Shown here: piece after piece, positions 9,573 to 19,699 of the stretch
Position numbering within the stretch: the first letter of the stretch is position 1
How the letters are laid out: every line of letters begins with the position of its first letter
Origin: Gautieria morchelliformis
Lineage: Eukaryota > Basidiomycota > Agaricomycetes > Gomphales > Gomphaceae
Assembly (NCBI GenBank): GCA_015179125.1
Contig: WHVA01000028.1
Coordinates: forward strand, 372,001 to 436,000
Length of the DNA stretch: 64,000 nt
Reading direction: 5' to 3'
Translations under genes and position numbers: made by a program
Notes under the pieces: generated by a model
Database searches by the model: none
The model's input: only the letters and a program-made list of their open reading frames with translations
What the model was told of the DNA's origin: nothing

Positions 9573-10424
9573 ATGTGCGCCCCTGTGGTTTCCAAGCTCA
9601 AGAACGTGTCAGGATTGGCGAAGTTGCCTTATGGTGCATTGGCACTCGGTGCCGAAGGGATCAAAGATGCTATTACGAACTTTGATGATGCGTATGTTCC
9701 ACGTTATATGATCCCTCAGATTTTTGGGGCTTATGTTACACAGGAGGAAACCTGACATCAAGAATGAACGCCTACCGCCAGATCTCATTGATCCAACGTC
9801 AGAAGAAGCTAAGCCCTTACTCTCCAATCCTACGACACCCTCTTCTGGAGATTCTCCTGTAGTGGGTTCTCACCAGTGGTACAAAGTAGCAAACAAAATT
9901 AAAACCTGCATTGAACTATATACAGTAAGCTAAGCTTGACATTGTTCCCCCCTCAGCACCCAAAATGCAAAATAAAAAATGCTTGTTTTATTTGGATTTT
10001 TTTAGTTCTATGCCCTAGCTATGGTCCACATAGCTTCAGATATGAAATTTTAAGTGAATCGGAGCGATATCAAGCAAGATATTGTTGTTCGAGGTTTGCA
10101 GACTAAAACGGAAGCAAATCCAACTTGCGCCTTAGGTACTGGTAATTCAGCCACCTCTACCCAGGTTAAGATGCTGCAGTCAGGAATGTCGAAGTCAGTG
10201 ATGTGAAAGCTGCCAATGACATTGCATCGGGCAACAAAGTTGGTGCACGGGATGTCAATGGCCTTGCCAATGCTGCAGTCAGTGCCATAGTCCCTGTCAA
10301 AGCTGCTGCCAGGGTTCTCACATATGGGTGTTCATCATATGATTTGATTGTACCATTAATTCAGCCAGCTTTACCCTGCCCAGAACCTATTGCTGGGGGT
10401 TTTTCTGGGAGAGATGGAAAATAA
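9573..10424 (+). pseudogene. Unrecognised multi-exon gene relic
   Basis: Three coding-like blocks on the + strand fit one gene. 9573-9750 encodes GALALGAEGIKDAITNFDDA and YVPRYMIPQIFGAYV. After a one-base frame change at about 9748 it continues as LPPDLIDPTSEEAKPLL and HQWYKVANKIKTCIELYT to 9928. A GT...AG intron follows (from GTAAGC at about 9926 to TTTTTTAG near 10005), then FYALAMVHIASDMKF. A later block (10203-10424) reads DVKAANDIASGNKVGARDVN. A frameshift and a TAA after SDMKF mark it as decayed. I do not recognise the family. Confidence 0.4.
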
Positions 10425-10571
10425 AGCCGAAAAAACCTATGGGTGATGGAACACACAGCCAGCCAAGATATCTGATGGGGTACGATATCAATATGGCTTG
10501 TCGTTTAAAGCAAATTGAACAACTTACAGGATAGAAGTCACGAGGGTGCTGTGATGAGTTTGAGTCAATAG

Positions 10572-11020
10572 TCAATGCTGACCAGTGCTGGCAAAGGACG
10601 CACCGAAAAAGATCAACCCTTTCAAGCTGTTCGAATGGGCGGCAAGGAAGTTGTTTGAAAATACCCTCAAACCTTGCATCTGTATTGATGAGATGCTGCC
10701 TGGTGGCCTCAAACGAAAAACTAAGAACTGCCAGAAGTGGTTTGTGTCAGAGGATGGCAGGGCTTGAGTAGCAACCATGGTAGAAGGCGCCATTACTTGC
10801 GCCTTCTTGACTATTTGAGGAGATGGAGAGGGCTCTGATGCATCCGCTTCTTCGATCATTCTTTTGGAATTCTGACCTGACCTTGAAGGCCATGGTTTGG
10901 CCACAGCTGATGCACTCACTACAGTTGAGAGGGCCCTCATTGAAAAAGTGGTGGGCATGGTTGCTTCACGGAAGGGGAGGTTTTCTCTTTTGTGATGAAA
11001 CATACCATCAACTGAAATGC
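10572..11020 (+). pseudogene. Unrecognised coding-like relic
   Basis: The + strand reads KDAPKKINPFKLFEWAARKL and IDEMLPGGLKRKTKNCQKWF up to 10767, then after stops continues in style as GHGLATADALTTVERALIEK near 10880-10950. The opposite strand has a 143-codon ORF (10572-11003) of low complexity that may be a shadow. Nothing identifies a function. It may belong to the same locus as the preceding relic. Confidence 0.3.
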
Positions 11021-11359
11021 TGAAGCACGAATGCTCACTTTGTCAGCAGCACCACCTGTTTCAGCTGACTGGCCACAGCTGGTCTATAATGGAGTCACAG
11101 CTTCCCTTTTATGGATCAATTGTGTAAGCAGTTCTCTCTACGTTTTACAAATGAGAAATATCTCCTGGTTTTCTATGTGATGTTAATGTAAGTAATAATT
11201 ATGTTCCTCCAGCTTGTCTCTTAAACTACACCTTTATATCGCAGGCAATCAGAGTGGGCCTGAGCCCTGCCACAGGCACATACCCGTGGATACCCATGGA
11301 TATACCCGTACCTGGTGTTCGATTTCCAAAACCGCCTCCCTTGCCAATCATGGCCAGCA

Positions 11360-11680
11360 CGAACACGAAACACTTGGGGGGAGGAGGAGAGGGCTCTGGG
11401 AGTGGGAGTGAGAAGGGTTGGTGAGAGGGGAGGGTTGGGCGAGTGGGATACGTCAGGGTCGGCAGAGGGGGAGGGGAGATAGAATGGGAAGGAGGGGGAG
11501 ATGGTGCAGTTCGGGAGCGACCACATGGTGGTGGAGGATGAGGATGCAGACTTGGACACGGGGCCGCCCCAGTTCTACGACCGCCCCCCACTCGACACCG
11601 CGTCACCAGCACCTTCCCCTCACCCCAGCACACTGCACCTCCCACCCTCACCCTCACCCTCAAACCCAATGCAGGTATGT
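11360..11680. repeat. Strand-asymmetric purine tract and C-rich repeats
   Basis: From about 11367 to 11510 the + strand is almost all purine, dominated by GGGAG/GAGGG words, and from 11580 to 11670 it is C-rich with tandem CACCCT/CACCCTCA. No gene is supported here. The long minus-strand frame across it (11226-12011) is low-complexity read-through joined to the P450 relic. Confidence 0.6.
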
Positions 11681-11719
11681 CCACCACTGCTGAAAGTAGC
11701 CCTAGAGCAAAGAATTGAT

Positions 11720-12793
11720 TTGGCGTGTAGAAGAAATGGTCATTTTCGCTTAGCCGGTACATGTTGGCAGAGATGCCCACAGCAGTCTTTTCATTTTCGG
11801 TGATGTGTCTCCTCAAGGAATCATTGGGGCCTCCATATGTCTGCATCCTCTCCCCATGCCAACTGCAGTCTGTAGACGGAATGACCAAAATGTTGCAGAG
11901 TCGAGGAAAGATGGAGGTGCTACTTGCCTGTTGAACGCTGCAACTGATAAGAGGATGGTCTGTCCCTTGCTGATTGGAATGCCAGTGATGAACTGACCCA
12001 TCTTCATCCACAGTGGTGTGGATAGCGGTATGGCAGCATCACAGCCAGCTATGTGCTGCATTTGTGGTAAAATAGGGTGAAACCTAAGGGTCTCCTGAGA
12101 GGAGACAAACAGAGAAAGTCAGATTCAGTGGCGAACCTACGCAGTCAAGCACAACAGAATGAACCTTCAAGACCGCCCCCAAGAGTCTCGTAGAATCCAA
12201 ATCCATGGCAGCTGCATCTCCGCGCTGTACAGCCTGTAGATGTGTCACTTTAATTTCTTGTCTGAGCTCATTTTGGACCATGGGGTGAATGGATAGGCAG
12301 TACAATGCCCATGAGATTGTAGTCGCAGTTGTTTCATGGCCTGCTACCATCAAGGTCCTTCATATTTTTCAGAATTTCCTGCACACCTCGAGACAGAGAA
12401 ATTTTGGCACTCATGTGAGCTGGGCCAGAAGTTCACCATTCGACAGTTTATTGTAGGTAATCGCTGAAAGGTTTGCCCTGATTACCCCAACAGGTGCAAA
12501 TGAGCGCTTGGGTGAAACATTCTTGGAAAACAACTCACCATCCGACTGAGAATGTCTTGACAGTTGTCCTTGCCATTGGTATCTGATTGGAGTTGTCTAT
12601 CCACCAGTGACTTGCCGACATGTCGTGCTATTGGCGTGTAATTCTGCACATGGGAGATGGTCTTATTTGGAAGAATGGTCAGAAGGATGGAGGGCACCCA
12701 TTTGGGGAGAATGCCACAAATGGCCTCAAACACGAGTGTGAAGTCAGAATGCTGCAGAAATGTGTTGGCACTTTGACCCCCCCGTGAATACAC
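11720..12793 (-). pseudogene. Cytochrome P450 relic, truncated before the heme loop
   Basis: Read on the minus strand, exons encode VFEAICGILPKWVPSILLTI (about 12730), the I-helix signature MVAGHETTATTISWALYCLS (12350-12290) and, after a GT...AG intron near 12180-12107, the K-helix ETLRFHP (ExxR) with PLSTPLWMKMGQFITGIPIS and LLSVAAFNR (to about 11935). After another intron-like gap comes WHGERMQTYGGPNDSLRRHI and KTAVGISANM. These are in the right order for a fungal microsomal P450 monooxygenase. The heme-binding FxxGxRxCxG loop is missing, the N-terminal membrane anchor is not visible and frames are broken, so no active enzyme is possible. Introns in canonical places argue for a decayed host gene rather than a retrocopy. 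Confidence 0.75.
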
Positions 12794-13112
12794 ATAGATG
12801 TATATTTAACAATTACAGAGCTTACAAAAGGTTGTTGAAGTCCCCTTATCCGTGAGGTACTTCACGGGCCCTAGTATGCCCAAGCACCTGTCACCATCTG
12901 TCACTGCCAGACTTGTGACTGTCTCCTGAGTAAAATGTTGTATCCTATTCAACTCGGAATTGGTTCTCAATCGCCCTCACCCCACCCATCATTACCCTCA
13001 CACCCCTCGCCCCACGCACATGCACCCAGGTGGAGCTCACTCCCTACTGGTGACACCCACTGACCCACAACTGCCTCCGCAGCACCCGGCACATTCTGTT
13101 AGACCAGCTCAC
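12794..13112. other. Intergenic DNA
   Basis: No gene is recognised. The first part might be the decayed 5' end of the P450 locus. 12960-13100 is C-rich, with CACCC words. Confidence 0.4.
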
Positions 13113-13415
13113 TGTCAAGATTGGTTTTTAGGCGTTAATATTGTGTATTAGTGAACACAGAGAATGCCCAAATAGCTTGTGCAAAGAGGTGTGCCGTTCA
13201 GCGAATAAGATGATCCAATAAATGTTCAGAAGGTAAGAGGGCTGCCTGAACAGAGCTCACCCTATCTACAGTCATAGTGAAGTAGCCCATGACACTTGAC
13301 GATGTAACGTGCAAGGTGTCACGGAAAGGTTGTTAAGCAGCAACAATCCTTTCACCAGCGAAGCTGCTCCTTCGGAGCCCTTTGCCGACAACACCGATAA
13401 TAGTACGAAGGCTAA
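13113..13415 (+). repeat. Family A repeat, 5' fragment
   Basis: Begins TGTCAAGATTGG and follows 5270-5570 (GTGTATTAGTGAACACAG, GCACTT/ACACTTGACGATGTAACG, GACAACACCGATAATAG). It is cut at 13415 by the start of a family B repeat, which probably inserted into it. Confidence 0.65.
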
Positions 13416-14902
13416 TGTGTGGGAACCGTTGCTAACAAAAAAGCCTCATGAAAAAAGGATTAAAATCGCTTTAAAACCTTGTTTTCCCAGCTGATAGTAG
13501 CTAATATACGTGGCTATTGTTGGGAGAACTCTATTCAAATATTCCTTGAATTTCCTTTTATTTTCTTCGCCATTTAACTTGGCTTCCCTGGCTCAAAAAC
13601 TCCTTATTCTGTCAGGCAGAGTTATGAACCCACGCAGGTCCACAACTCTGCCACGGCCGCTCAGTTTCAAACTCCGACCGGAGCTTCCCACGAACTGTGA
13701 ACTCGGAGTTGCAGGCACTCAAGCACCTACAACTCCAGTACCTTGGCTCACTCAAACTCAGCCACTGAGACTGAATGTGTCCTCTACCGCTTACACAAGG
13801 CTGTGCAATTCAAACCCAGCTGGCACATGACTTGCATCATAGCAACCATGGCTGTGCAAGGCTGTGTACAAAGTCACACAAAGATGTACAAAGCCAAAGC
13901 TAGGGTGTAGGTTTGACAAAGCCTATTGGATGAATGGATCCTCCAAATGCAACACTACGACACCAAATAGGTCCCTTGATGTCATAGCGCTGTGTAGGGC
14001 TGTGCAGGGCAGTGCAAGGCTGTGTATGGCTGTGAAAGGCTGTGAAAGGCTGTGCAAACCAGGGAAGGTGATTGGCTATCTATTTCCTATTTCTTTGCAC
14101 AAACACACCGCAATAGTTATGAGGGTGTGTTTCAGCAGTGCAAATATTTACATATGACATCACTCGCCTAATAGATAGAAGAACCCCATTTTATGTAATC
14201 CTGTGTATTTTACAATATAAAAGGAGGCCATTCTGACCTCCTTGAATCATCCAATCTAGCAATCTACTGCTTCTATCCTACACGTGACTCATGTGACTTG
14301 CATCTTACTAAGCTGTTAATCCCAGCTAGGGTTATTCACTTACTTTAGTGTCTAATTCCTTGTTAAGTAGATACTTTTCTGCTTAGCCACCTAGACTAAT
14401 CCTCCGGGTGTAATTCTACAGAGTGAGTCTGTCAATTGATAGTCTTGCCATTCGCACTCCAATACCCGAGAGAGTTGATCAGTTGATTTTCCTGGTTAAT
14501 ATCTTTCACAAGTCAATTCCTGTTACTTGTAAAAGCCGCTTTAGATTCTATTCTTTTCCTCTCGTTTTATTGCTATGCACTGGTAGGTTATCAGGGCAGT
14601 CCATTTATAAACTCGCCTGCTAAGTACATTCCTTTATATTTTGGAATATGCTTGGACCCTGATAGTGTCCTTGAACCTACAGTCTTTTAGTTTATTGTTC
14701 AGTGCTGCTAAGAAACGTATTGCCTTTCATCCAGATTAACTTGGACTAGTTCTTATGCGGATTGCAACCAAGGTACAAATATTAAATTATTTCCAGAGTT
14801 GTGCTGCAGCATTGTTTAATATTCTTTCAGTCTCGTAAACGACACAGTCTGATAGATTGAAGTGTTAGCAATAACACCAAAGTCTTGAAGGGTTCCAAAA
14901 CA
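13416..14902 (+). repeat. LTR-like repeat family B, complete copy
   Basis: Begins TGTGTGGGAACC and ends GGTTCCAAAACA, giving TG...CA ends and the inverted match GGAACC/GGTTCC. It contains TATAAAAGGAGGCC at about 14216-14229, followed by the conserved R/U5-like blocks shared with 8613-9269 and with the minus strand of 4115-4430. It has no conserved protein frame. It is best explained as a solo LTR of about 1.49 kb; the parent element is unknown. Confidence 0.6.
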
Positions 14903-15319
14903 CCACCTGACAGTTTCAGCAAATATACAATGTGCAAGGAGATATATAATGCAAGTTATTTCTGTTAGGCCTCGAGATGAATCTATTCTTGTCACTGGCA
15001 TATGGCAAGGCTGCATCAAATGTGCATTTTACTATATCTGGCCTAGCACTCCATGCCAGGCACTGTGAAGTTGATCAATGTGATAGATTAGCTAACCACT
15101 AATTAAAATGGGTACTTCATGTGGAGTAGCCACCCCCCCTAGGTCTGGGGAAAACCCCATGGGCAGGCTATGATATGGTTATTACATGTACTATATTTGC
15201 ATCAAATGGCTACTCAAAACAAGAATGTTCTCAAAATGGCCTGGAAGTCTAACCATTACCTATGGTAGTAGGAGATGCACCATATCTATGTCAATGTTTG
15301 TTTCCCCTGGCAAAATCAT
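14903..15319. other. Intergenic DNA
   Basis: I see no recognisable gene or repeat end. A short C-run (CCACCCCCCC) lies near 15131. Confidence 0.4.
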
Positions 15320-15560
15320 ATGGACTCTCTGCATTGCATGCACAATATGCCATGCTCAAACTGGCTGAGATCAAGCTTCGTGGACTGGTTTGTGATAACA
15401 GCGGTGTTTGCTAGCCACCAGAGACCTAACTGGGACCAGGGTGGAACCCAGAATAAAGGTTCTGAGGGCATGTTTAGTAACCAGCCATTTTTGAGCCATG
15501 AGTTGTTTCGAAACCCAGGCCCCATAGCTGTGGAAAGGATCTTAGCTGATTTCATCATGT
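15320..15560 (-). pseudogene. C-terminal tail of a NACHT/WD40-type protein
   Basis: The minus strand reads NGWLLNMPSEPLFWVPPWSQ, then LGLWWLANTAVITNQSTKLD and LSQFEHGILCMQC. This Trp-rich block (WVPPW...LDLS-F-HG...C) resembles the tail that follows the WD40 repeats in many agaricomycete NACHT/WD40 (HET-E-like) proteins. Only the tail is present and it adjoins gypsy C at 15594. Assignment is from memory of the family and needs a search. Confidence 0.45.
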
Positions 15561-15593
15561 TCCAACAAATGAAGATAACAGCTACTGACTAGC

Positions 15594-16015
15594 TGTGAGG
15601 GCAACACTAATGACGAAGCCACAACCTAAAGATACTCAAGGAGATGGTGGCCGATACAAGGACAATAACCAACTGTGTAGTGGGTATCCTCAGTTTATAA
15701 GTCTACCAGCAATAGATACATGGGGACTTGCTTGTGTAGTGGGTATCCTCAGAGATCAAGCTGAGGAAACGCCATCACACTGGCTACAGTCTTATAGCGC
15801 TGGCAAGGTTTACATAATAGGGGAGGCGGAAACTTGTAGAAGGTTGTGGAAACTCGTGGAAGATGATAGAAACTCGTAGAAGGTTACGAAAGGTGACAGA
15901 AACTGGCGGAAGGTGACGAAAACTGATGGAAGGTTATGGAAACTGACGGAAGGTTATGGAAACTCATGGAAGGAAACAGAAACTTGTGGAAGGAAACGCG
16001 TGAACCCTGACATCA
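15594..16015 (-). repeat. 3' LTR of gypsy C
   Basis: On the minus strand it starts TGATGTCAGGGTTCACG right after a polypurine tract (GAGAGGGGGG, 16016-16025) and ends ...GTGTTGCCCTCACA at 15594. Both ends resemble the LTRs of gypsy D and E (TGATGTCAGGGG...GTTGCCCTTACA). The U3 contains a degenerate minisatellite at 15836-15997 with unit close to GGAAACTNGTGGAAGGT. A 20-bp direct repeat (TGTGTAGTGGGTATCCTCAG) occurs at about 15674 and 15733. Confidence 0.75.
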
Positions 16016-16023
16016 CCCCCCTC

Positions 16024-16620
16024 TCAATGCTTGTCGTCCCGACAAGCACAGCTGCCACCTAGCCCCCAACATCCACCGAGACATTGTTTCCAAGTATGCC
16101 ACAGGCGGGACCACCATCTCTCCTGGCCCTTCCCTTCCTGGTAGCGCAGGTCAATGATGAGCTCAGGGGGATTGGGGTCCATGGGCAAGTGCGGCCCTCG
16201 GAACCTTGCTCGACATAGTCGCTCTCCTGCCATGTTACGGAAACGCTGCCCCACCCAGCCTTCGAAAGTGTAGGGGGTTCCACAAGGGGGGGTGCCATCG
16301 TTGAGGAAGACAGGGTCGCTGACGTAGTACGTGTTCTCTCGTCTGTGTCGGGGTCTGAGGAATGTGAGTGCAGGAAGAGTGGGTGCCTGACTCTTCGCTG
16401 GTGTGAGGTCCTCAGAGCTGACGGACCACTTTGAAGACCATGCGACGTTGAGATCATGGCAGTCAAGCATCCTTTGTAGCTTGGCTTCACTGGTTGCTCT
16501 GGATGATGAGAAGCCGGAGAAGTGCAGGAGGGTGGAATCAACACGTGACATGTTTGGCAGGTCAGAGAGGTTTTGGGTGAAGCTGGGGAGGGCAACAAGC
16601 TCAATGGTGGGCGAGGACAT
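16024..16620 (-). CDS. Extra ORF of gypsy C, unknown function
   Basis: A 198-codon ORF lies between the chromodomain end of pol and the 3' LTR, on the pol strand. It begins MSSPTIELVALPSFTQNLSD and has a Trp-rich C-terminal half with YYVSDPVFLNDG, YTFEGWVGQRFRNMAGERLC and PNPPELIIDLRYQEGKG. No known domain, signal peptide or membrane segment is seen. The TGA stop abuts the polypurine tract (GAGGGGGG), so ORF and LTR are directly joined. It has no frameshift, unlike the pol gene upstream. An overlapping 181-codon frame on the same strand (16059-16604) is a shadow. Confidence 0.65.
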   Translation of the reverse strand: MSSPTIELVALPSFTQNLSDLPNMSRVDSTLLHFSGFSSSRATSEAKLQRMLDCHDLNVAWSSKWSVSSEDLTPAKSQAPTLPALTFLRPRHRRENTYYVSDPVFLNDGTPPCGTPYTFEGWVGQRFRNMAGERLCRARFRGPHLPMDPNPPELIIDLRYQEGKGQERWWSRLWHTWKQCLGGCWGLGGSCACRDDKH

Positions 16621-16678
16621 GGTTGATGGATGTGGTGGGGTCGATGCAGTGGAAGTGAGCGGTCACAGGTGGAGAGGG

Positions 16679-16690
16679 GATATATAGCTT
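16679..16690 (-). promoter_or_regulatory. TATA-like element upstream of the extra ORF
   Basis: The minus strand reads GCTATATATCCC about 60 bp before the ATG at 16620, a plausible TATA box giving the ORF its own transcript. It lies just past the last codon of the chromodomain frame (16727). Confidence 0.4.
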
Positions 16691-16726
16691 ATCGGAATGA
16701 ATTGGTTAGGTGGAGGCTGATATCGC

Positions 16727-19690
16727 TTATCTTTGGGGTTCTGGACCCTTGACATTATGAGTAGAAGCCCTGCCTGCTGTCCAGTCGAAGAGAGTTTGCC
16801 TGGAAGGTTCTGTGAAGTTCTGAAATCTCTGGAAGGGGAGGGACATGTATGTGGCTGCTGAGATACGCTGAGGTGCCTCTGGGTTCTGTGTGTGAAATTC
16901 CTTAACGAGTCGCTTTGCCCCAGAGACATCTTTCACCGGTAGCCAGAGATCGTCGGCAGCTCCATAGCCCTTCCAGCACAGGAGATACTCCAACCTTCCA
17001 CGGAACATCCTGCTGTCTAGAATCCTTTCAACTTCATATTCTTCAGCTCCATCCTGTATGACAGGGGGGGGGATGGAGGGGCATGACATTCAAGAATTGG
17101 GTCATCTTCATATGGCCGAAGCAGGACGACAGAGAACACTGGATGTGTGCGACCAAAGGATGCAGGAAGATTTAGACCATAGGCATTTCATGAGACCACC
17201 TTATTAACAGTGTAGGGGCCTAGCCACTTGTGGTCTAGCTTCTTCATTGGGGAGTGGCTGTGATGTTTTGTGCATTGAGCCAAACCTTGTCACCAAGCTT
17301 ATAAACTGGGGCTGCTTTATGGTGCACATCATAGAAGTGTGCCATGTCCTCTGCTGCCTTGGACAGGGCTGAACGAGCTTCTCTTGTGGCCGCTTCCATC
17401 CGCGTTGTGAACTCATCCAGGGCCTCAAGTCGAGTTTCCCGGACTGGTTCCAGTGCCAGCCTTGGATGTTGGCCACTGTCCAACATGAAGGGTGTAGTCT
17501 GGGTTAAGGCATGGATTCGGGTGTTATAGGCAAACTCGGCCAAGGATATCCATTCGAACCAATCATCCTGATGCTGGTTGATGAATAGTCGAAGGTATTG
17601 CTCAATCTCCTGATTAACCCTTTCAGTCTGTCCATCAGTTTGGGGGTGATAAGCAGTAGAGGCAGCGACTTTGACACCAAGAAGTTTGTTCAGTTCACGC
17701 ATGAACTGGGAGATGAACTGTGTGCCTCGATCACTGATGATTTCTTCAGGGAGCCCATGAAGTTTCCAAACATGATCACGGAAGAGTTGGGCGACTCCCA
17801 CCGAAGTTACATCTGAAGTGGTGGGAATGACATGTGCACGCTTTGAGAGGCGATCGACGACAACAAGGAGAGCATCATAGCCATGACTGGTATGCAGTTC
17901 TACGATCAAGTCAACAGACATAACCTGCCATCTACGGTCTGGGATACGGTTTGGTAGAAGCTTGCCAATGGGAGAAGCAGGGAAGGTTTTTGTCCGGTTG
18001 CACAGGTCACAGGCCTTTAAGTATTTTGCAATGTAACGTCCCATCCCAGGCCACCAGTAACTCCGAGCAACTAGTTCAGTGGTTCTCCAATGACCAGGGT
18101 GACCGGTGAGAGGCATGTCATGGTGCGCTTTCACTATGTCATGTCGTAGTTTTGCATCAAGCGGCACGTACACTTTGTTGTGATAGAGGACAACCCATCC
18201 TGTTCAGACCACTCTTCTCCTCGTAAATTTCCAGAGGAGCCCAGTTCTTTGAGAGCCTTGACAACCTTTTCATCCCGGTCTACACAGTTCCTTACTCGAT
18301 TGAGGAAAGCATCACCTTCACCTGGGACTAACTGCGTGCCAGCCTCTGGGGGATTCGCCTTGATGTGGAACAAGTCAGGGGTAAGTAAGACTTGATTTTG
18401 GTTGTCTTCCTCCCCCCGCTTATGATCCATGCATTGTGAGAGTGCATCAGGCTTGGCTGAATGACGACCAGGACGATGTATCAGCTCAAAATCAAAGCGA
18501 GAGAGGTAGAGTGACCAGCGTGCTTGACGACGGTTCAGGTTTTGTGCAGTGCGGAAGTAGGTGAGATTCTGATGGTCATTGAGAATCTCAATCTTGTGCT
18601 TGGTTCCCTCTAAGATGTGGCGCCATTCCTCTAATCCCCGAATCACAGAAAGAAGCTCCTTGTCATGGATGGCATAGTTGCGTTCAGCATCATTGAGGCT
18701 TTTGGACACAAACCCCACAGGCCGCCATTTGCGATCATTACATAGCTGGGACAGTACTGCTCCTGTGGCATAGGCCAAGGCATCTGTTTCAAGACGGAAA
18801 CGTTTGTCTTGATCAGGGAGGACAAGGATCAGTGTTGAGGTGATGAGGAGTTTGAGCTTGTCAAAGGACGCTTTCTCTGGGCCATTTGGATCCCAAGACC
18901 ATTGGGCATCCTGTTTTGTCAACTGGTTGAGGGGCTTTGAAATGTGTGAGAAGTCTTCCACAAATCGACGGTAGAAGTTGATGAAACCAAGGAATGATTT
19001 GACTTCAGTGACGTTACGTGGTATTGGCCAGTCCTGCACTCCTGCAACCTTGACTGGGTCCATGGCAACCTGTCCTTGAGAGAGGATGAGGCCAAGATAC
19101 TCCACCTCTAGTTGCTCAAATAGGCATTTTTCAGGTTTGAGGTACAGGTTGTTGGCCCGGAGGATTTCAAGGACACGTCGTACAATCCTACGATGTTCTT
19201 CAAGCGACTCTGTGAAGATGAGAATGTCGTCCATGAACACCACCGCAACCCCTTCATCGATGAGACTCTTGAAGATGTCATTCATCATCGTCTGGAAGGT
19301 TTCTGGGCTGTTCGTGAGTCCAAAGAACATGACTAGAGGTTCATACAGGCCCCTATTTGTCCAAAAGGCTGCCTTCCACTCATCTCCCTCTTTTATGCGT
19401 ACATTATTATATCCCCAGCAAATGTCAAGCTTTGTGAAGTATTTAGCCCTTCCAGCAGCAATCTTATTCATGATGTCTGGAACAAGGGGTAAAGGATAGG
19501 CATTCTTGATTGTTATATCATTGAGCTTCCGGTAGTCTTGCACAAATCTAAGACTGCCGTCCTTTTTCTTCACAAAGAAGACTGGAGATGCCATAGGTGA
19601 CTTGGAAGGACGGATACGATGGCTCTTCAGGTTCTCCTCAAGGAAGTTATCCAGTTCCCTTTGCTCAACCGGTGACATTGGGTAAACCTT
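16727..19690 (-). pseudogene. Ty3/gypsy C pol: RT, RNase H, integrase, chromodomain
   Basis: In order on the minus strand: reverse transcriptase (from PFSTKVYPMSPVEQ, through SKSPMASPVFFVKKKDG, to the catalytic FMDD of VVFMDDILIF), RNase H (LETDALAYATGAVLSQL, HDKELLSVIRGLEEW), the integrase zinc finger (HHDMPLTGHPGHW...CDLC), the D,D,E core (SVDLIVE, SDRGTQF, TDGQTERVNQEIEQYL) and a chromodomain (EYEVERILDSRMFRGRLEYL, WKGYG). A chromodomain targets integration to chromatin in chromoviruses. The frame breaks between 18134 and 18173, and a one-base shift follows at about 17240. Gag, protease and the 5' LTR are missing, so the copy is dead and 5' truncated near 19690. Confidence 0.88.
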
Positions 19691-19699
19691 TGTGCTGAA

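Noticed and set aside
11630..11670. Telomere-like CCCTCA repeats
   Set aside because: Only a few units, internal, and not the usual fungal TTAGGG telomere repeat.
11226..12011. 261-codon minus-strand ORF as one gene
   Set aside because: It joins part of the P450 relic to G/C-skewed low-complexity DNA; only the first part has protein homology.
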